DNA from: Abelmoschus esculentus
Taxonomy: Eukaryota; Streptophyta; Magnoliopsida; Malvales; Malvaceae
Length of the DNA stretch: 64,000 nucleotides
Reading direction: 5' to 3'
Assembly (NCBI GenBank): GCA_035048815.1
Contig: JAUCBN010000001.1
Coordinates: forward strand, 15,267,001 to 15,331,000
Below, one piece after another: positions 12,646 to 25,475 of this stretch (the first letter of the stretch is position 1; every line of letters starts with the position of its first letter). The position numbers were made by a program, and so were the translations under genes. Under the pieces are notes generated by a model, which had not been told where the DNA came from, ran no database searches, and saw nothing but the letters and a program-made list of their open reading frames with translations.

Positions 12646-13816
12646 TGTTGCGTGTAATAAGTGTTCCGCGATTATATGTAAGTGTACACGTTCAAGTTAT
12701 AATATAAAAAATATTGTATCCACAAGGATTGGTGCGTCTTTTAAGATCTAATCTCTTGCACTTAAATGAAAAACATAATTTGTTTAGATGATTGATTTAA
12801 AATAAAATCAAATAATAAATAAGCAAGTAAATAATTGAGATAATTGATAAGAGAAATGAGATTGGGTTATTCCGAATTATGGAATGACTGTCGAATGATT
12901 TCTTCTTCATAAATGGGTGCTCGCATCACTCAACCCGTTTCGGCAATTGGGCTTAGTCAGATATGGCCTAGCCAGTTCTTCGAGTTGTCAGTTCGCGACT
13001 GCTTAGGCAATTGCGCTGAGGGAATTGCTCGGGCGAGTTGAGAAACTATCCTTAAGGTTCGGCAAAGCATTGCTTCTATTAGTCGTTGAAATCTTGCACT
13101 TATCCCTAAGCCAAATTAGTTCTTTCGCACTTGGATCGAACCATGCATATTCGTTTCGTGAATTCAATTCTCCCAAATCTAGATAAATAAGTCGTTTATC
13201 GAGGTCCTTTCCCAATTCTCTCGCAAACAATTTAAGTACTAAGAATAGGCAAACCTTAATTAAGAACACTCACAAACTTAGATAGAAATCAAACTAAATC
13301 ATCCATAACATAGAATAATCCGAGCCAACTTAAAATTAGTTCATGGCTAGGCAAAAGTATTCAACAAGCATTCCTCTCATCACTCGAATAAGACAAAATA
13401 ATGATGAAGAAAACAACCATCACTTGCTTCCACTCTCCATCTCGATCTAGCCTCCTCTGTTGATGTGGACAACTAGCTCCTTTTATGGAGTAGATGATCA
13501 ATGATGGTAGAATAAAATATAATTGGAAATAACTTTGAAAGAATATATTCAATTGATATTTTATTCAAATCTTTTGTTTCTTTCGTCGCTCCAATCATCC
13601 AAGCTTTTCATATTTCTCTTCATTGACCCCATCTCTCAATTTCTTTTCATGGATAGCTCTTCATCAAGGATTTCTTTCTGTAAAACATAAAAACAAATTA
13701 TAATAATATCTTTTTTCACCAAAATCACCGATTAAGAATATAAGGTGACAGCTAATGATAATACATGAAAAATATCAAAATACTATTAATTAAATGCTTA
13801 CGTATAGCAATAAACA
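12646..13816 (-). mobile_element. Athila-type solo LTR, divergent subfamily D
   Basis: The segment (1171 bp) reads TGTTGCGTG...AATAAACA on the plus strand; the element orientation is minus (ends in CGCAACA). It is bounded by a perfect GC-rich 5-bp duplication AGCGG (12641-12645 and 13817-13821), very unlikely by chance in such A/T-rich surroundings. The low-coordinate end matches the other LTRs (gtgtaataagtg ... tgtaagtgtacacgtt ... ccacaaggattggtgcg). The block around 13050-13200 (aaggttcggcaaagc, tttcgtgaattcaattctcc) matches their transcribed region. The U3 half is strongly diverged. Confidence 0.85.
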
Positions 13817-13821
13817 AGCGG

Positions 13822-15967
13822 CAATATTCACAATATTCACAATAATTTTATCCATAATAACATCTGTTATTAAAAAATTACCATTACGATACTCTAAATA
13901 ACCGCAATAATAATTGTTATGTTCACAATCACGATAAATATAATATGATCTAAAATACAACTATAATCATAATTTAAAATTTTAATTATGCCCAATTTTT
14001 CCATAAGACCATAATAACCAATCATATCTATCTGAATTTTATTTTGTTTGAGATGAGTTTTTTTTTTAATTTTAATGCATAGTCTTTACTTATATTTAGA
14101 ATTGAGACCATATTCCTAAATAAAAGTAAAAATTCTTTTAATGTTGTTTTTTATTCAAAAAGTTTATACATATTTTATTAGAATTGATTGATCTAATAAG
14201 ATAGATACTATATTACTTAATCAAAGCTAAGAGTTTGAAGATATTATAAATGAAATTTCGGTTGAAAGAATCATCTCCGTAATGAACATCTACCGTATTT
14301 GATTCAGAATAATCAACTAATAAGTTGGATACAGTAAGATACAAAAATAACTTAACTGTGTTTAAAGTTCTTTCGGAGAAAATAATCAATTAATCCTATG
14401 ATTTTTTTTTTCACCCAGCTAAGCCCACAAATCAATAAGTTGAATCAAATAAGCCTTGCGGTTAATTTTGACCATTAGTTATTAAAATATTTATCAAGAT
14501 ATTATTGTCCCATGATATATTATGGTTTTTTTATGTTACATTTAAATATTTTATAGATAAATATTTTTTTATAATTTTTATATATTTTAAAACTTTTAAT
14601 TTTTTAAATAAAATATTTTTTAAAAAAATGTCTAGTGATAATTTTAAAATTTTAATTGATACAAAATTATTAAATTTAATAATTAATATTGATTAAAGTG
14701 ATAAATTTATAAAATTTTAGAACATAATTACTTAATTAGATAAAAAATATGACTTAATTGGCATTTTTCCTTTAAAAGTTTAAGAACAAAGGAACAAATG
14801 AAGCATCCCCATTCACCCTAGCATAATCATCCTTGTGCTCGTCTAGAAGGGATATAAAAATTTTGGAACAAAAATACAAACGAGGAATAAAATTATAAAA
14901 CTAAAGTTTTCCCAAGTGGACAATTTCTAAGTGTCCACCCACACTTTATCATTGTCGACACTTTGGTCCTACCATGTGTTAAAACCAGATGTTTTTCTTT
15001 GTTTTCTCCTCCGTTTAGATTACTTTTTGTTTCTCTTCTTAGGTTCTGTTCCTTTCAAAAAAGAAACGAGTAAAAATATTGTCTTAATCACGTGTCTTAT
15101 ATTAAAATAATATTAAAAAATTAAATTTTAATTTATAACCTTAATTTTTATATCTTAAATCTTATACCCTAAAAATATATATTACCTTTCATTCTTTTAA
15201 CATTAACTATAACTAATAGTTTTAAACTTTAAATTAAATTAACAATAAAAGAACAAATGATTATCGTACAACCCCGTACTGTTCCTTATACTGTGCGTTT
15301 GAGTTCCAGTGCATGCTTACTAGTTACTCGTCTTTTTTTTTTTTTACCGTTACCGACTCTTTTAATTGAAATGGACTGAGATTGTGCTTCAGTTTGTGGT
15401 CACAATTACTTTATGTGTTTTATGGATATTGGATGGTAACGTTTTGGCAAGTTTTCTTGGATTTTTTTTATAATATTTAAATGATCATTGAAAACCATAT
15501 TCCTCCGAATACATGTATTGTTAGACGATGAGCGTTAAAAATTCAAGAAGCTAAAATAAAATAAATATTGATTTATTAGTAAATTAAACGTATCATAAAA
15601 CTAAATATAAGAATGTTCGAAACTGTTTATTAGTATTGAGGCTTGTCTAAGATAGTTTTCATAAGATAATTTCATCTGTTTTTATAGTGTTTGAGTAATG
15701 TTAGACGTTTATTTCAGAGGATATAATAAAAGGAGTATATTAATAAATGATCAGTGAATCTAGTTTTGTCTTCCTTTATAAAAAAATTAAAAATTACGTA
15801 ACAAAAGCAGTTGAAAATTCTATAGGTTATTTTTCTTTATTTTACTTATTAAGTTTACACGATTTATATAATGTAGAAATTTCATAAAAAATAAAATTTG
15901 TGAATTATATGAATTTATTTAAAATATTTTTTATCACAATAATATTTGAATTGGAAGATAATATTCT
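13822..15967. other. AT-rich intergenic DNA
   Basis: No supported gene. Bases 15600-15710 resemble the repeat near 106-180. The short frame at 14505-14696 is A/T-driven. Nothing structured was recognised at 14900-15350 apart from slightly higher GC. Confidence 0.45.
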
Positions 15968-15972
15968 ATTAC

Positions 15973-17682
15973 TGCCGCAACCCCTTTTCAAACGGTTCGA
16001 CGTTTTTTCTTTAAAAGCAAAACAACAAAGTCGCAATCAATTTTTTTAAAAGGTGTGATTAGATCACCTAAAAAAGGGTCATTTTAATAAAATTATTTTA
16101 TTTTATTAAAACAACAATTTTATGGTCTGCGAAAAATACAAAAATGGGCTCGGGAGTCGGTTAGGTGTAAGGGTCAACACCCCACAACGCCCCAAAATTG
16201 ACACCTAGCCGATTTCAAAAAGTTTTAATGTCGGAATTTGCAAGTTCGTATAAAATCTAAATTATTGTCCATTTATGAATTTTGATTCCATTTTAACGGC
16301 TCTACCACTAGGTGAGTAAACTTTAATCACCGTCAACATTTCTAGTGCTAACCCGCTACCTTCCTTTGGTAGAACACCATATTAATTAAATTCCACTTTT
16401 TTAATAAAGAAACAAAGAAATTTAGCTGTGTTGAAAGCTTTTATTATTTTAAGTCAATTATTAGTCCTAAAAAGTCTAAGTGAATTTTATAAGGTTTAAA
16501 TATATTTAAGTGTGTTTTATTAATTATAAAAAAAGTCTTATTTTAAAAACAAAGACTCTAACTAAGATTTTCAAGAACTTAATCCTAAGGTTTAAATAAA
16601 ACTATTAAAATTTAATCATATAAAAAAAATATATAGAAAAGATAAAATACAATTATTTAATAGAAAGCATACTCATCATTACTCAAATTAAAACTCAAGA
16701 TTCAAACTAATTTAATAAAAAATAATTTTTATATTATTTTTAAAGAATAAATAAAAAATGATATAAAAAATTGATTAGGGATCCTTTGAAACTCTTGAAA
16801 ATATAGTGTTTTGTAGAAAGAATAACAATGGGAAGGAAGGATTTAATGAAAGTAATAAGCCCAATTTTAAAACACATGTGCACAAACACCTTTACTATTC
16901 TTTCTTTTTTAAAAAAAAATAAATTAGATCAAACACCTAATTTTCCTTTTTCTTTAAATATTCTAACCACCGTGCCGGTCGCCCTCCACCGGCGTCGACC
17001 ACTGTACGACGATGATGATAAAAAAAATCCACCCTTTCTTAAAACCCTTTTGAAAATTTCAAAAATAATTCAACAAAGTTATAAAAAATGAAAGAACAAA
17101 ATTAAGAACATAAACTAAGCTTACTTGTATTCTAACTTCGAAGTATATATTTCGTAGTGATTTCTTCTCTTTTTTCTTTTGTGTGTTTTGTGTTTTTGTG
17201 TGTAATTTACAAAGGGAACTAGGGGTTTTTATATATGTTTTTTATTGCCTAAATTACATGGAATAAATAAAAAAATCACCCTAAATCTGTGATTTTCGTA
17301 TAAAAATATTATCGTAAAAATTTGATTTGATTCAATCTTCAATCTTGATCGATTTCATTTTCTAATTTGCTTCATTTTGGTTTGAATTTATAAAAAAACA
17401 CTTCTTCTTTCTCATTTTCCTCTTTAAAACCAGCTTTACTTTCTTTAATTTTATTATTAGAATCAATCATACTCCATTTGGTTGATCTGATTCTCCCTTG
17501 AACTTTCCTGAATTTGGGATTGAATTGGTTGCAACCAATTTTGTTTCCATTTCAAACAACATGTGAAGAAGAAGATGAGACTTGCATGTGGGGAATTGGG
17601 GCACTAGTGTTTGGTGTAGGAGGGGGCATGATTAAGCTCTCTTTTTAATCTAATCTTGACCATTTAATAATCGATGTCTATA
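15973..17682 (-). repeat. 3' LTR of the Tat/Ogre element
   Basis: 1710 bp, read on minus from 17682 (TG...) to 15973. It matches 43210-45764 over most of its length, for example caccccacaacgcc, cattttaacggc and cgtgccggtcg. It retains about 515 bp (roughly 17110-17626) that the 5' copy lacks, including a TATA-like box on the minus strand (about 17226-17238). The terminal CAACA of the high-coordinate end has decayed to CTATA. A purine-rich stretch directly outside (17685-17702, minus GAGAAAAGAAATGACAA) is the likely polypurine tract. Confidence 0.88.
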
Positions 17683-17769
17683 ATTGTCATTTCTTTTCTC
17701 ATTCCGATGAAACAAAGATAGAGCAAAGAACAAAAGACATTGATTTTCAACATTGTTAAACTCTTTGTG

Positions 17770-18485
17770 CTGATCCATTCTCTTTATGCGTGAATGAATA
17801 AACTAGTTGATTCCATTCTCATCATGCCTGAACGGATAGATGAGTTCAAAATAAGGGTTTCATTCTCCTCATGCACGAATAGATATGCAAGTTTTATCAT
17901 CCTTATGCTTGAATAGATAAACAAATTTTATTCTCCTCATGCTTGAGTAGATAAGGAGATTCAAAAAACGGTTCTATTCTTCCCATACACGAATGGATAT
18001 ATAGGTTTTATTCTCCTTATGCTCGAATAGATAAGCATGCAGTTTCTACTCTCCTCATGCTCGAGTAGATAATCATGATCAAAAAAGGTTTTCATTCTCC
18101 TCATACACAAATGGATATGTAGGTTCTGTTCTCCTCATGCTTGAATAGATAAGCAGGTTCTACTCTCCTCATGCACGAGTAGATAAATAGGTTCAAAATA
18201 AGATTTCATTCTCTTCATTCTCGGATAGATAAATAGGTTCTACTCACCTCATGCCTAAGTAGGTAGACAGGTTTTATTCTCCTCATACTCGAATAGATAA
18301 GCAGGTTCTACTCTCCTCATGCTCGAGTAGATAAGCTTGTTTCTGAAAAAGTTTCCATCCTCATCATGCTCGAATTTATAATCTGGTTCTAGTCTCCTCA
18401 TGCCTAACTAGATAAGCAAGTTTTATTCTTCTTATGCTCGAATAGATAAGTAAGTTTAAAAAAATGATTCCATTCTCCTACATGA
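17770..18485 (-). repeat. Tandem repeat array in the 3' UTR of the Tat/Ogre element
   Basis: About 19 degenerate units average close to 39 bp each around the plus-strand core ATTCTCCTCATGCTCGAAT followed by agataagcaggtt. Variants alternate between gcacgaatag, gctcgagtag and acacgaatgg, and some units carry an extra ttcaaaataagg segment, suggesting a higher-order pattern. It lies between the end of integrase and the 3' LTR. Tat/Ogre elements are known for hypervariable tandem repeats in exactly this place, and such arrays can seed satellite DNA. Confidence 0.92.
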
Positions 18486-19680
18486 ATGGATATGCAGGGT
18501 CTATTTGCTGAGAGCATTTCATATACCTTTAAAAAATGCATAAATGACACAATTATGATGTACATGCACCTATTGATGCCTAATATGCATTTTTTCGTTT
18601 TTATTCTATTATTTGTTTTTTTTCTCTTCAAGATTGTTTGTCTCTATTTTCATGCACATTTGCTTGCTCAACCTAGATACAAAGTCATGCTTTGTTGTTT
18701 ATCTTTTTTAATTTGTTCATGTTGTTCACCTAATATAGCCGGTGAGAAGGACAATTTTTATCATTATACTCATTTTGCATTCGTATTTTCTGAGGTAAGA
18801 ATACGTTGCTTAATCGGATGAAAATATTTATATCATAAGATATTTTTCTTAATGGCATACTGGTACCAAACATCTTCTAAGCTTCTCGTGAGTTTCAGAT
18901 TCTTGCCCCTTGCTGAACATTCTAATACATTTTCCCTTTGCTGAACACTCTAATGCACTTGGATGCAAATTCTTCTAATAAAGTTTGTCTTCATCTTGGC
19001 ATTTTGATCTTCTTTTTCTATGTCCCATATTTATTGAGGATTTTAAATCATCATGGATTGCCTTAATTACAATTCCCCCTTATTAAACAAAATTTTATAT
19101 TCATGGATTGCGTCGTAGTCCCTGTACTTTCTAAACCATTTTCAGAGTAATGCAAAAAATCTTTTGCAACTTAAATAATGTCAATCTTAATTATTATCTT
19201 TTCAATGCAAGAAATTTTTATATGGGTGGAGAAAGAAAAAGTAAATCAAATGAGAAAGACTTATTTGAAACAATTATTTTATTAATATTGTGACAAACAA
19301 AAGAAAGGTTACAAAAGCAATAGAAAAACATAGGTTTTAAGATATCAATGGTTTAAATTTCCGTCAAAGCATTAGAAAATATCTATAATGTTGTCTTTGC
19401 TAAGTAGATTTTAGAAACGACGAAGACGAACAAAGAAATAAAACTCCTTCTAAATTGTCAAGCCTTTACGAGAATATCTTTTTGTATGCCTAATCATTGA
19501 ACTATCTAAGTCACCCTTTAAGGGTTTTCAACTCAAACCTTCATTTGGTTTCAAGACACCTTTTTTGGATTTTCATCTTGAACCCTCTTTTTTATTTTTT
19601 TTGTTTTTTAGCAATATTTTTCTTCTAAGACGCCCTTTACGGGTTTTTACCTTTCGATACTTTATTTTTTCTTCCTAGGC
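18486..19680 (-). other. Remaining 3' untranslated region of the Tat/Ogre element
   Basis: Non-coding sequence between integrase and the tandem array. A 111-codon plus-strand frame (18486-18821) is hydrophobic and antisense to the element, with no recognisable domain. A small direct repeat (ccctttgctgaacactctaat and a near-copy) occurs at about 18905-18955. Confidence 0.5.
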
Positions 19681-19689
19681 AAAATACTT

Positions 19690-20790
19690 TTTGAATGAGT
19701 CCGAATTCACCGGATTTTTGAGCTCCTTGCCATCAATATCAGCCAAAATCAAAGCTCCTCCGCAGAATGCCTTCGTTACAACATAGGTCCCTTCCCAATT
19801 AGGTGGCTACTTTCCTTGGGTATCTTTTTGGATTGACGATATTTTCTTAAATACCAAATCTCCTTGTCGAAATTCTCTTGGTCGAATTTTCTTATCATAG
19901 TCCAGCATCATTATTTTTTGATACATTTGACCATGACAAATAGCTTTCAACATTTTTTTATCAATTAAATTCAACTAGTCATATCATTCTTGGACCCATT
20001 CAGCTTCTTGTAACTTAGCTTCCATCAAGACATGAGGAGATGGGATCTCTACCTCGATTGATAATTCAACCTCCATTTCATACACCAACAAAAATGGTGT
20101 TTCCTAGTATATGTTCGTACCGCGTTCTATAAGCATATAAGGTAAATGACAACTTCTCATGCCAATCCTTGTACGTGTCAAGCATTTTTGCTACTATTTT
20201 CTTGATATATTTATTGACAACCTCTACAACTCCATTTACTTTTGGTTGGTATGTTATAGAGTGGTGATGCTTAATCTTGAATTATTCATAAACTTCAGTT
20301 ATCATCTTTTTATTTAAATTGATGGCATTATCTATAACAATCCAATGAGAAGGCCATATTTGCATATAATTTCCTTTTTTAAGAACTTATAAACTGTTGA
20401 CCTAATAACATTTGCATACGAGGCTACCACCACCCATTTGGTGAAACAATCAATAACTACCAGAATGAATCTATGCCCATTTGATGCTTTAGGATGGATT
20501 TGGCCAATCACATTTATGCCCCACATAGAGAATGGCCATGGGGTTGTCATAACATGAAGAGTTTGTGGGTGTGTGTGGATCTTCTCGGCGTAGATTTGAC
20601 ATTTATGAAATTTTCGAGTATAATTGATGCAGTCACCTACCATTGTAGACCAAAAGTACCCAAAAAGCATGATTCATCTTGCATGGTAAAACCACTAGGG
20701 TGAGTTCCACACATTCCTTCATGAATTTCTTCCATGATCACTTAGGCTTCTCTAACATTCACGCACCTTAATAGTATTTGATCTCTACTT
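19690..20790 (-). pseudogene. Integrase of the Tat/Ogre element (degenerate)
   Basis: The frame starting at 20670 contains the end of the zinc-binding region (DCINYTRKFHKCQIYAEK; a Cys expected before HKCQ is Phe) and the first part of the catalytic core (MWGINVIGQ, GHRFILVVIDCFTKWV). The first core Asp of the usual GID motif is Asn (codon at 20512-20514). Downstream in neighbouring frames are the second Asp block (IVIDNAINLN) and the Glu block (PKVNGVVEVVNK). Toward 19700 comes a C-terminal tail (EEL.FWLILM-type and PVNSD-like remnants). Stops and frameshifts divide it. In a live element integrase inserts the cDNA; this one cannot. Confidence 0.9.
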
Positions 20791-21029
20791 TTTCTATATA
20801 AAATTTCTTTACCGAGGACATATCTCGAGGCCATTTTCCTAATTGCTTTCTTATCATTCTCCGTTGCCTCTAGCGGGTATTGTTGGTATTTTATATATTT
20901 TATTATATCATGGTACTATGGAAGATCATCCATCTCTTCTTCCATATGATAACAATGGCCTGGGGTATCGAAAGTTTGCATCTCAACTGTCATCATTTCA
21001 GAACCTTCATTTGTATTAAACATAGCTGT

Positions 21030-21470
21030 CAAAGTATCTAGGGCATCAGCCATTTGGTTGTCTTCTCTTGGGATATATTTGAACGTGATTTTATCAAATA
21101 CTTCTAGTAGTTGAAGGACTAATTTGTGATATTTTATCAGCTGAGTCTTTCGTTTCTAGCTATCCTCGAATTTGATAGATAACCAACGCAGAATCCCCAA
21201 ACCCTGTATTTTCTTTATTTTTCTCTCGGTGATCGCTCGGATTCCCAGAATGCATGCCTCATATTCAACCATATTATTAGTATAGAAGAATTTCAACTGA
21301 CTAGAAAAAGCATAATGATCTCCTTCTAGTGAAATTAAGACTGCTACAATTCCTTGTCCCAATGCGTTTGCAGCGCCATCAAATTTCATCTGCCATGAGT
21401 TTATATAGTCATATTCTCCCTCAACTGAAATACACATAAGGTATTCATCAGGAAAATCAAAGTTTAATTC
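21030..21470 (-). pseudogene. RNase H (Tat-type extra RNase H) of the Tat/Ogre element
   Basis: The 93-codon frame at 21156-21437 reads WQMKFDGAANALGQGI ... SLEGDHYAFSS ... NMVEYEACILGI, the DG..N..G.G......G.....N..EYEA pattern of the second RNase H domain found in Tat elements. The first Asp and the Glu are present. After about 21200 the conserved continuation (GDSALVIYQIRG) is in another frame, so there is a frameshift. Further remnants (FKYIPREDNQMADAL) reach about 21030. Confidence 0.88.
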
Positions 21471-21779
21471 CTCATAATCATCTCATGCACGAATTGCCAA
21501 AAAATCTTTTATGGCACTCCCTTTTATAGCCTTTTGACTTATGTACTGAATGTCAAATTCTAAGAGTAGCATTTACCAACAAGCTAGCGTACCAGAGAGG
21601 GCCAGTGCTTCCATCATAAACTTTAAGGGACCTGACTTTGATATTAATCAGGTAGTATGGTATAACATATATTATCAAAGCCTTTTTGCAGCTCATACCA
21701 ACGTACAACATAATTTCTCAATAAAAGAATGCCTAGTCTCGCAATCGGTGAAGTTCTTGCTCAAGTAATATATGACCTT

Positions 21780-22990
21780 TTTTTTTCTTCTATTCTAATC
21801 ATGTTGCCCCAACATGCGGCCCATCAAGTTTTCATATACTGTTATGTACAAGATTAGTAGTTTCCCTAAGATTGATGGTACTAAAATAGGAGGATCTATT
21901 AGTTGTTTCTTAATCTTTTCTAAGACTACCTGGCATTCCTCATTCCATGTCCCTAGTTATTCTTACGAAGTAATAAAAAATTAGATCATATTTGTCTGTC
22001 AATTGGGAAATGAATAAGGAAATATAATTCAATCATCCTATGAACCCTCAAACTTCTTTTGGTGTTTCAAGCGGAGAAAGTTCTTGTATGGCTCTAACCT
22101 TGTCTAGGTCATTCTCAGTTCCTCTTTTTCTCACTATAAAGCCCAATAATTTCCCAGATGTAACCCCTAATGTGCATTTGGAAGGATTGATTTTTAATTG
22201 AAACTTCCTCAACCTTTAGAAAAGCTTCTCTAAATTTGATATGTGCTCTTCTTTTGATAGAGATTTAGTTATCATATCGTCTACGTATACCTCTATCAGT
22301 TTGTGCATCATGTCGTGGAACAACGTTACTATGGTTCTTTGGTTAGTTGCCTCATCTTTTTTCAGGCCAAAAGGCATTACCTTATATCAGAAGGTCCCCA
22401 TATTGTTATAAAAGTGGTCTTCTCCATGTTTTCGGGACACATTTTTAATTTGGTTGTATACAGAGAATCCATCCATGAAAGAGAAAGGAGAGTGACCTGC
22501 TGTGTTATCTACTAGGGTGTCGATATGTAGTAATGGAAAATTGTCTTTAGGGCTTGCTCTGTTGAGATCTCTATAATCGATACACATTCGAACTTTTCTA
22601 TCTTTCTTTGGGACTGAGACAATATTAGCTACCCATTCTGGATACCTGGCTACCTCGAGGAATTCGACATCATATTGCTTTTTCACCTCATCTCTGATTT
22701 TTAAAAGGATTTCTAGTTTCATCATTCTGAGCTTTTGTTGTACTGGCTTATATCCTGACCTTATGGGGAGTCAATGCATGATAATGTTTCTATCTATGCC
22801 GAGTATGTCTTGATATGACCAAACAAAAATATCTCTATATTCTTTCAAAATCTCTATTAAACTTTTTCGTGTCTCCTTAGTAATGGTGGTGCCAATCTTT
22901 ACTTCTCGTTTTTCTTTCTCGGTTCTAAGATTTAACACCTCTAATTATTTTTTATGAGGCAAAATCTATTTCTCTTCACTTTCAATTATC
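21780..22990 (-). pseudogene. Reverse transcriptase of the Tat/Ogre element
   Basis: The frame 22387-22725 has RDEVKKQYDVEFLEVARYPE, WVANIVSVPKKD, VRMCIDYRDLNRASPKDNFP and LSFMDGF-like SFMDGFSVYNQI, the N-terminal half of gypsy RT with the first catalytic Asp. A Trp codon in the conserved GTFWYKVMPFGLK stretch is TGA (22387-22389). Beyond it the frame continues with MPFGLKKDEATNQR and the catalytic box YVDDMI near 22275. RNA-dependent DNA synthesis is the family role; the stop and later frameshifts abolish it. The region upstream to 22990 holds the protease-RT linker (DDEEEYDY). Confidence 0.93.
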
Positions 22991-22999
22991 CTGATCAGA

Positions 23000-23757
23000 T
23001 CAGTAGATAATCATATTCTTCCTCATCGTCATAGTTTTCAAATTCTTCCAAGCACATAGGCAATTCAAAATCAGTTTCTAAGTCTCATATTGGGTCATTT
23101 ATACCTTTGATATCCGAAAATCTGCAAAGAAAATGGTCGAAAGGATATATAAAAGGATACTAAATAAAAAGAATGGATGGATGAAATGATTCGTTTTTTT
23201 GTTTCTTTTTTTGCTTCTTTTTTTTGATTTTTTTTGCAATTTTATTTGTAGGAAAATATTTGCCACAACAGATTTATTTAGAAATGAATCGTTTTTGAAA
23301 ATAGAACCATATAGGTTCAACATAGGCCCTTTACAAAAGATCCCTTATTGCCTTCGGGCTTAAGACAAAAGGGTGATTTTGAGAATTACTTTGTAAATGG
23401 TTTAATGACTACAAGAATTTCTTTAGATGTCCAATTGTTAAGCTTAGAGCAGGGGCGAATATTGGACATGTACTCATTTCCTTCCTCCTCTTCCAATATA
23501 ACATTAAAGCTTAATTCCCCGAATATCTTCTCAAATTCATTTTTTCTTTCTCCTTCTAATTATTCTCTTTCTCGTGATTAATGAATCTTCCCGATCGAAA
23601 GTTTATCTTAGAGGTGGGAATGCTATCTTTTGTCACTCGATATCTTCCCCATTTATCCTAAAAGTCCACCTTTCTTGTTTTCTTTTCAAAGTAACCTTTT
23701 TTTATTGGGTATTTGGCTTGAAACCCAACCTGAATTGACCCCTTTTTTCCATGATGG
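23000..23757 (-). pseudogene. Protease-RT linker of the Tat/Ogre polyprotein
   Basis: Minus-strand fragments SNIRPCSKLNNWTSKEI (about 23430) and ELPMCLEEFENYDDEEEYDY (about 23020-23080) match the acidic linker that joins protease to RT in Tat polyproteins. They are separated by a lysine-rich A-tract expansion (23200-23240) and stops. Because linker motifs are present on both sides, I see no need to invoke the protease-RT intron reported for some Ogre elements. Confidence 0.65.
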
Positions 23758-24510
23758 TCACAGTGTATAGCCTTCCGTGAAGATGTTTTCCAAAGCCTTT
23801 TCAAATCTTGGCTCGTTTCCCAATGTTTCCTTCACTTGAATCTTGGCACACTTGGATAAACTTGCCTTAGGAACCTTGCTCCCTTTAGTAACGAAAGTAG
23901 CATTGATCAACTCAAGTGTTCTAAAATCAGTCTCAAGTGCACCCTCATCAATCTCAATATAATGTGCATCGATAGTTACTGAGGCAATTATTTTCTCTGC
24001 TTCCCTAATAGTTACCAATTGACCATTAACCATGAATTTTAATTTTTGATGAAGTGTAGAAGGGACTATGCCTACAATATGTATCCAATAGCATCCAAGC
24101 AAACAAATGTAGGTGTGTTTAATGTCTATCACAACAAAGTCAATGTCAAAGGTGGATGGTCCGATTTGTAGGGGTAATTCTATTTTCCCCAACATGTCTA
24201 GGTTCCATCAAATGCTCTAACGGTATTTTCATAAGCTTTCATATGAGAGCTATCAATTGTTTAACTTTTTCATTGTTACTAAGGGTAGAATATTTAGGGC
24301 GAACCGTTATCAATAAGGAATCCTAGCAGCATATGTCCCTTACATAGGGTAGAAATACAAAGAGCTTTATATGACCCTCTCCCACTTTCTAGAATCTTTT
24401 CATCACTGAATGAGATAAAGTTATTCACAATAATGTTGTTAAGCAACGTCTCCATTTTGTCGATTGTTATCTCTTTGGGCACAAATGTTTGATTTAGGGT
24501 ATTCAAAAGG
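23758..24510 (-). pseudogene. Aspartic protease of the Tat/Ogre element
   Basis: Two frames cover it. 24294-24506 ends in HMLLGFLIDNGSP, the catalytic D-x-G box with its Asp present. 23758-24195 continues, after a frameshift, with FDIDFVVIDI, TYICLLGCYWIHIVGIVPST and LHQKLKFMVNGQ, the flap-distal part typical of Tat proteases (usual wording CLLGRPWIH; here Arg-Pro is Cys-Tyr). Retropepsins cleave Gag-Pol. The frameshift separates the active site from the rest of the domain. Confidence 0.9.
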
Positions 24511-24826
24511 GCATCATGATGACCTTACGAACTTAATAATAGAGATAACATGGAGAGTCTTGCTAGGAGCTTGTGAAGTTGTTACACCATACTATACTCA
24601 CTATGCTTGAGTATTTTCAAGAATTCTTGAGCTTCAATTTCTTTTACAGGCTCATGATACATCAGAGGTAGTTCTAAAAAGAAATCTTTTTCAGGTTGAC
24701 GGGTTGTAGCCTTCCTCTAAGTTTCATCTCTCTCTTCAATCATATGGGTGGAATAACATATTCCATTCCTTTTGAAATGGCCTACCTTATTAACCAGTTC
24801 TTCCCTCAAAACATCATTGTCTGAGG

Positions 24827-25475
24827 TTAACTAGGTGCAATGATCGTGCATGCATAATTCCATGGTACCCGCTCGTTATCATTATAAGGGAATAACGTCA
24901 GTGCCTTTATTATTAGTCTCGGCACCGAATTTCTTGAGGATTCATCGACCCTAGCCTTGGCCTTCATTACCAAGGGTTTTCTCCCTCTTGGAAACTCATC
25001 TAATGTGCATACCTTCATTGTCTTATACATTCTTTTTGCCTTAAAGAACACGAGTTCCTTGTTGTCCATCTTATTTTGAACCAACTTTAAAACAATGGGA
25101 AGGAAGGATAAACAAAGTTGAATTTTGTGTTCTTCTTCTTCTTTGTGATATTCATAATAGGGCTCATCTTTGTTCATTTCCCCCTTAATTTCTTATTATA
25201 ATATTCTTTGTTTAACCATTCTGGACCAGACCCACTTCATGGGTGCTTTGACCTCCGAGATATACTTCTTGATTACTTTTTCATCCTGCTCACTTATTGC
25301 ATTTATCCCAGCCTTTTGGTGATTTGGTGAAGGGTTCCCTTTTTCCTCAGATGTATCGAAAAATAACATGCCTGACTTCCGTAAATCTTTCACTACTCTT
25401 TTGAAAGCAATATAATTCTTAATGGTATGCCCTTTTATTCCAGCATGATACTCACATTGTGCTTTATTATCATAC
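24827..25475 (-). pseudogene. gag C-terminus with zinc knuckle, Tat/Ogre element
   Basis: The minus strand reads WYDNKAQCEYHAGIKGHTIK then NY, a C-X2-H-X5-H-X4-C knuckle whose last Cys is Tyr (TAT, 25412-25414). This is followed by AFKRVVKDLRKSGMLFF and, in 24827-25177, by a charged linker ending ALTLFPYNDNERVPWNY, which matches the gag-protease junction of Tat elements. The nested Athila element enters just upstream of the knuckle; joining 25475 to 33150 restores ...PWYDNKAQ. gag proteins package RNA; this copy is broken. Confidence 0.88.

Noticed and set aside
16828..17091. 87-codon plus-strand frame with HRRRPLYDDDDKK
   Set aside because: It lies within the 3' LTR of the Tat/Ogre element, and the 5' LTR copy does not keep the frame.
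17770..18485. Regularly spaced repeats resembling a CRISPR array
   Set aside because: Repeat units are degenerate and there are no unique spacers of fixed length. The array lies in the 3' UTR of a plant retroelement.
18486..18821. Hydrophobic 111-codon plus-strand frame
   Set aside because: It lies antisense in the Tat/Ogre 3' UTR, has A/T-driven composition and no recognisable domain.
23000..23757. Possible Ogre-type intron between protease and RT
   Set aside because: Linker protein motifs are readable on both sides across the interval, so a spliced intron is not needed to explain it.
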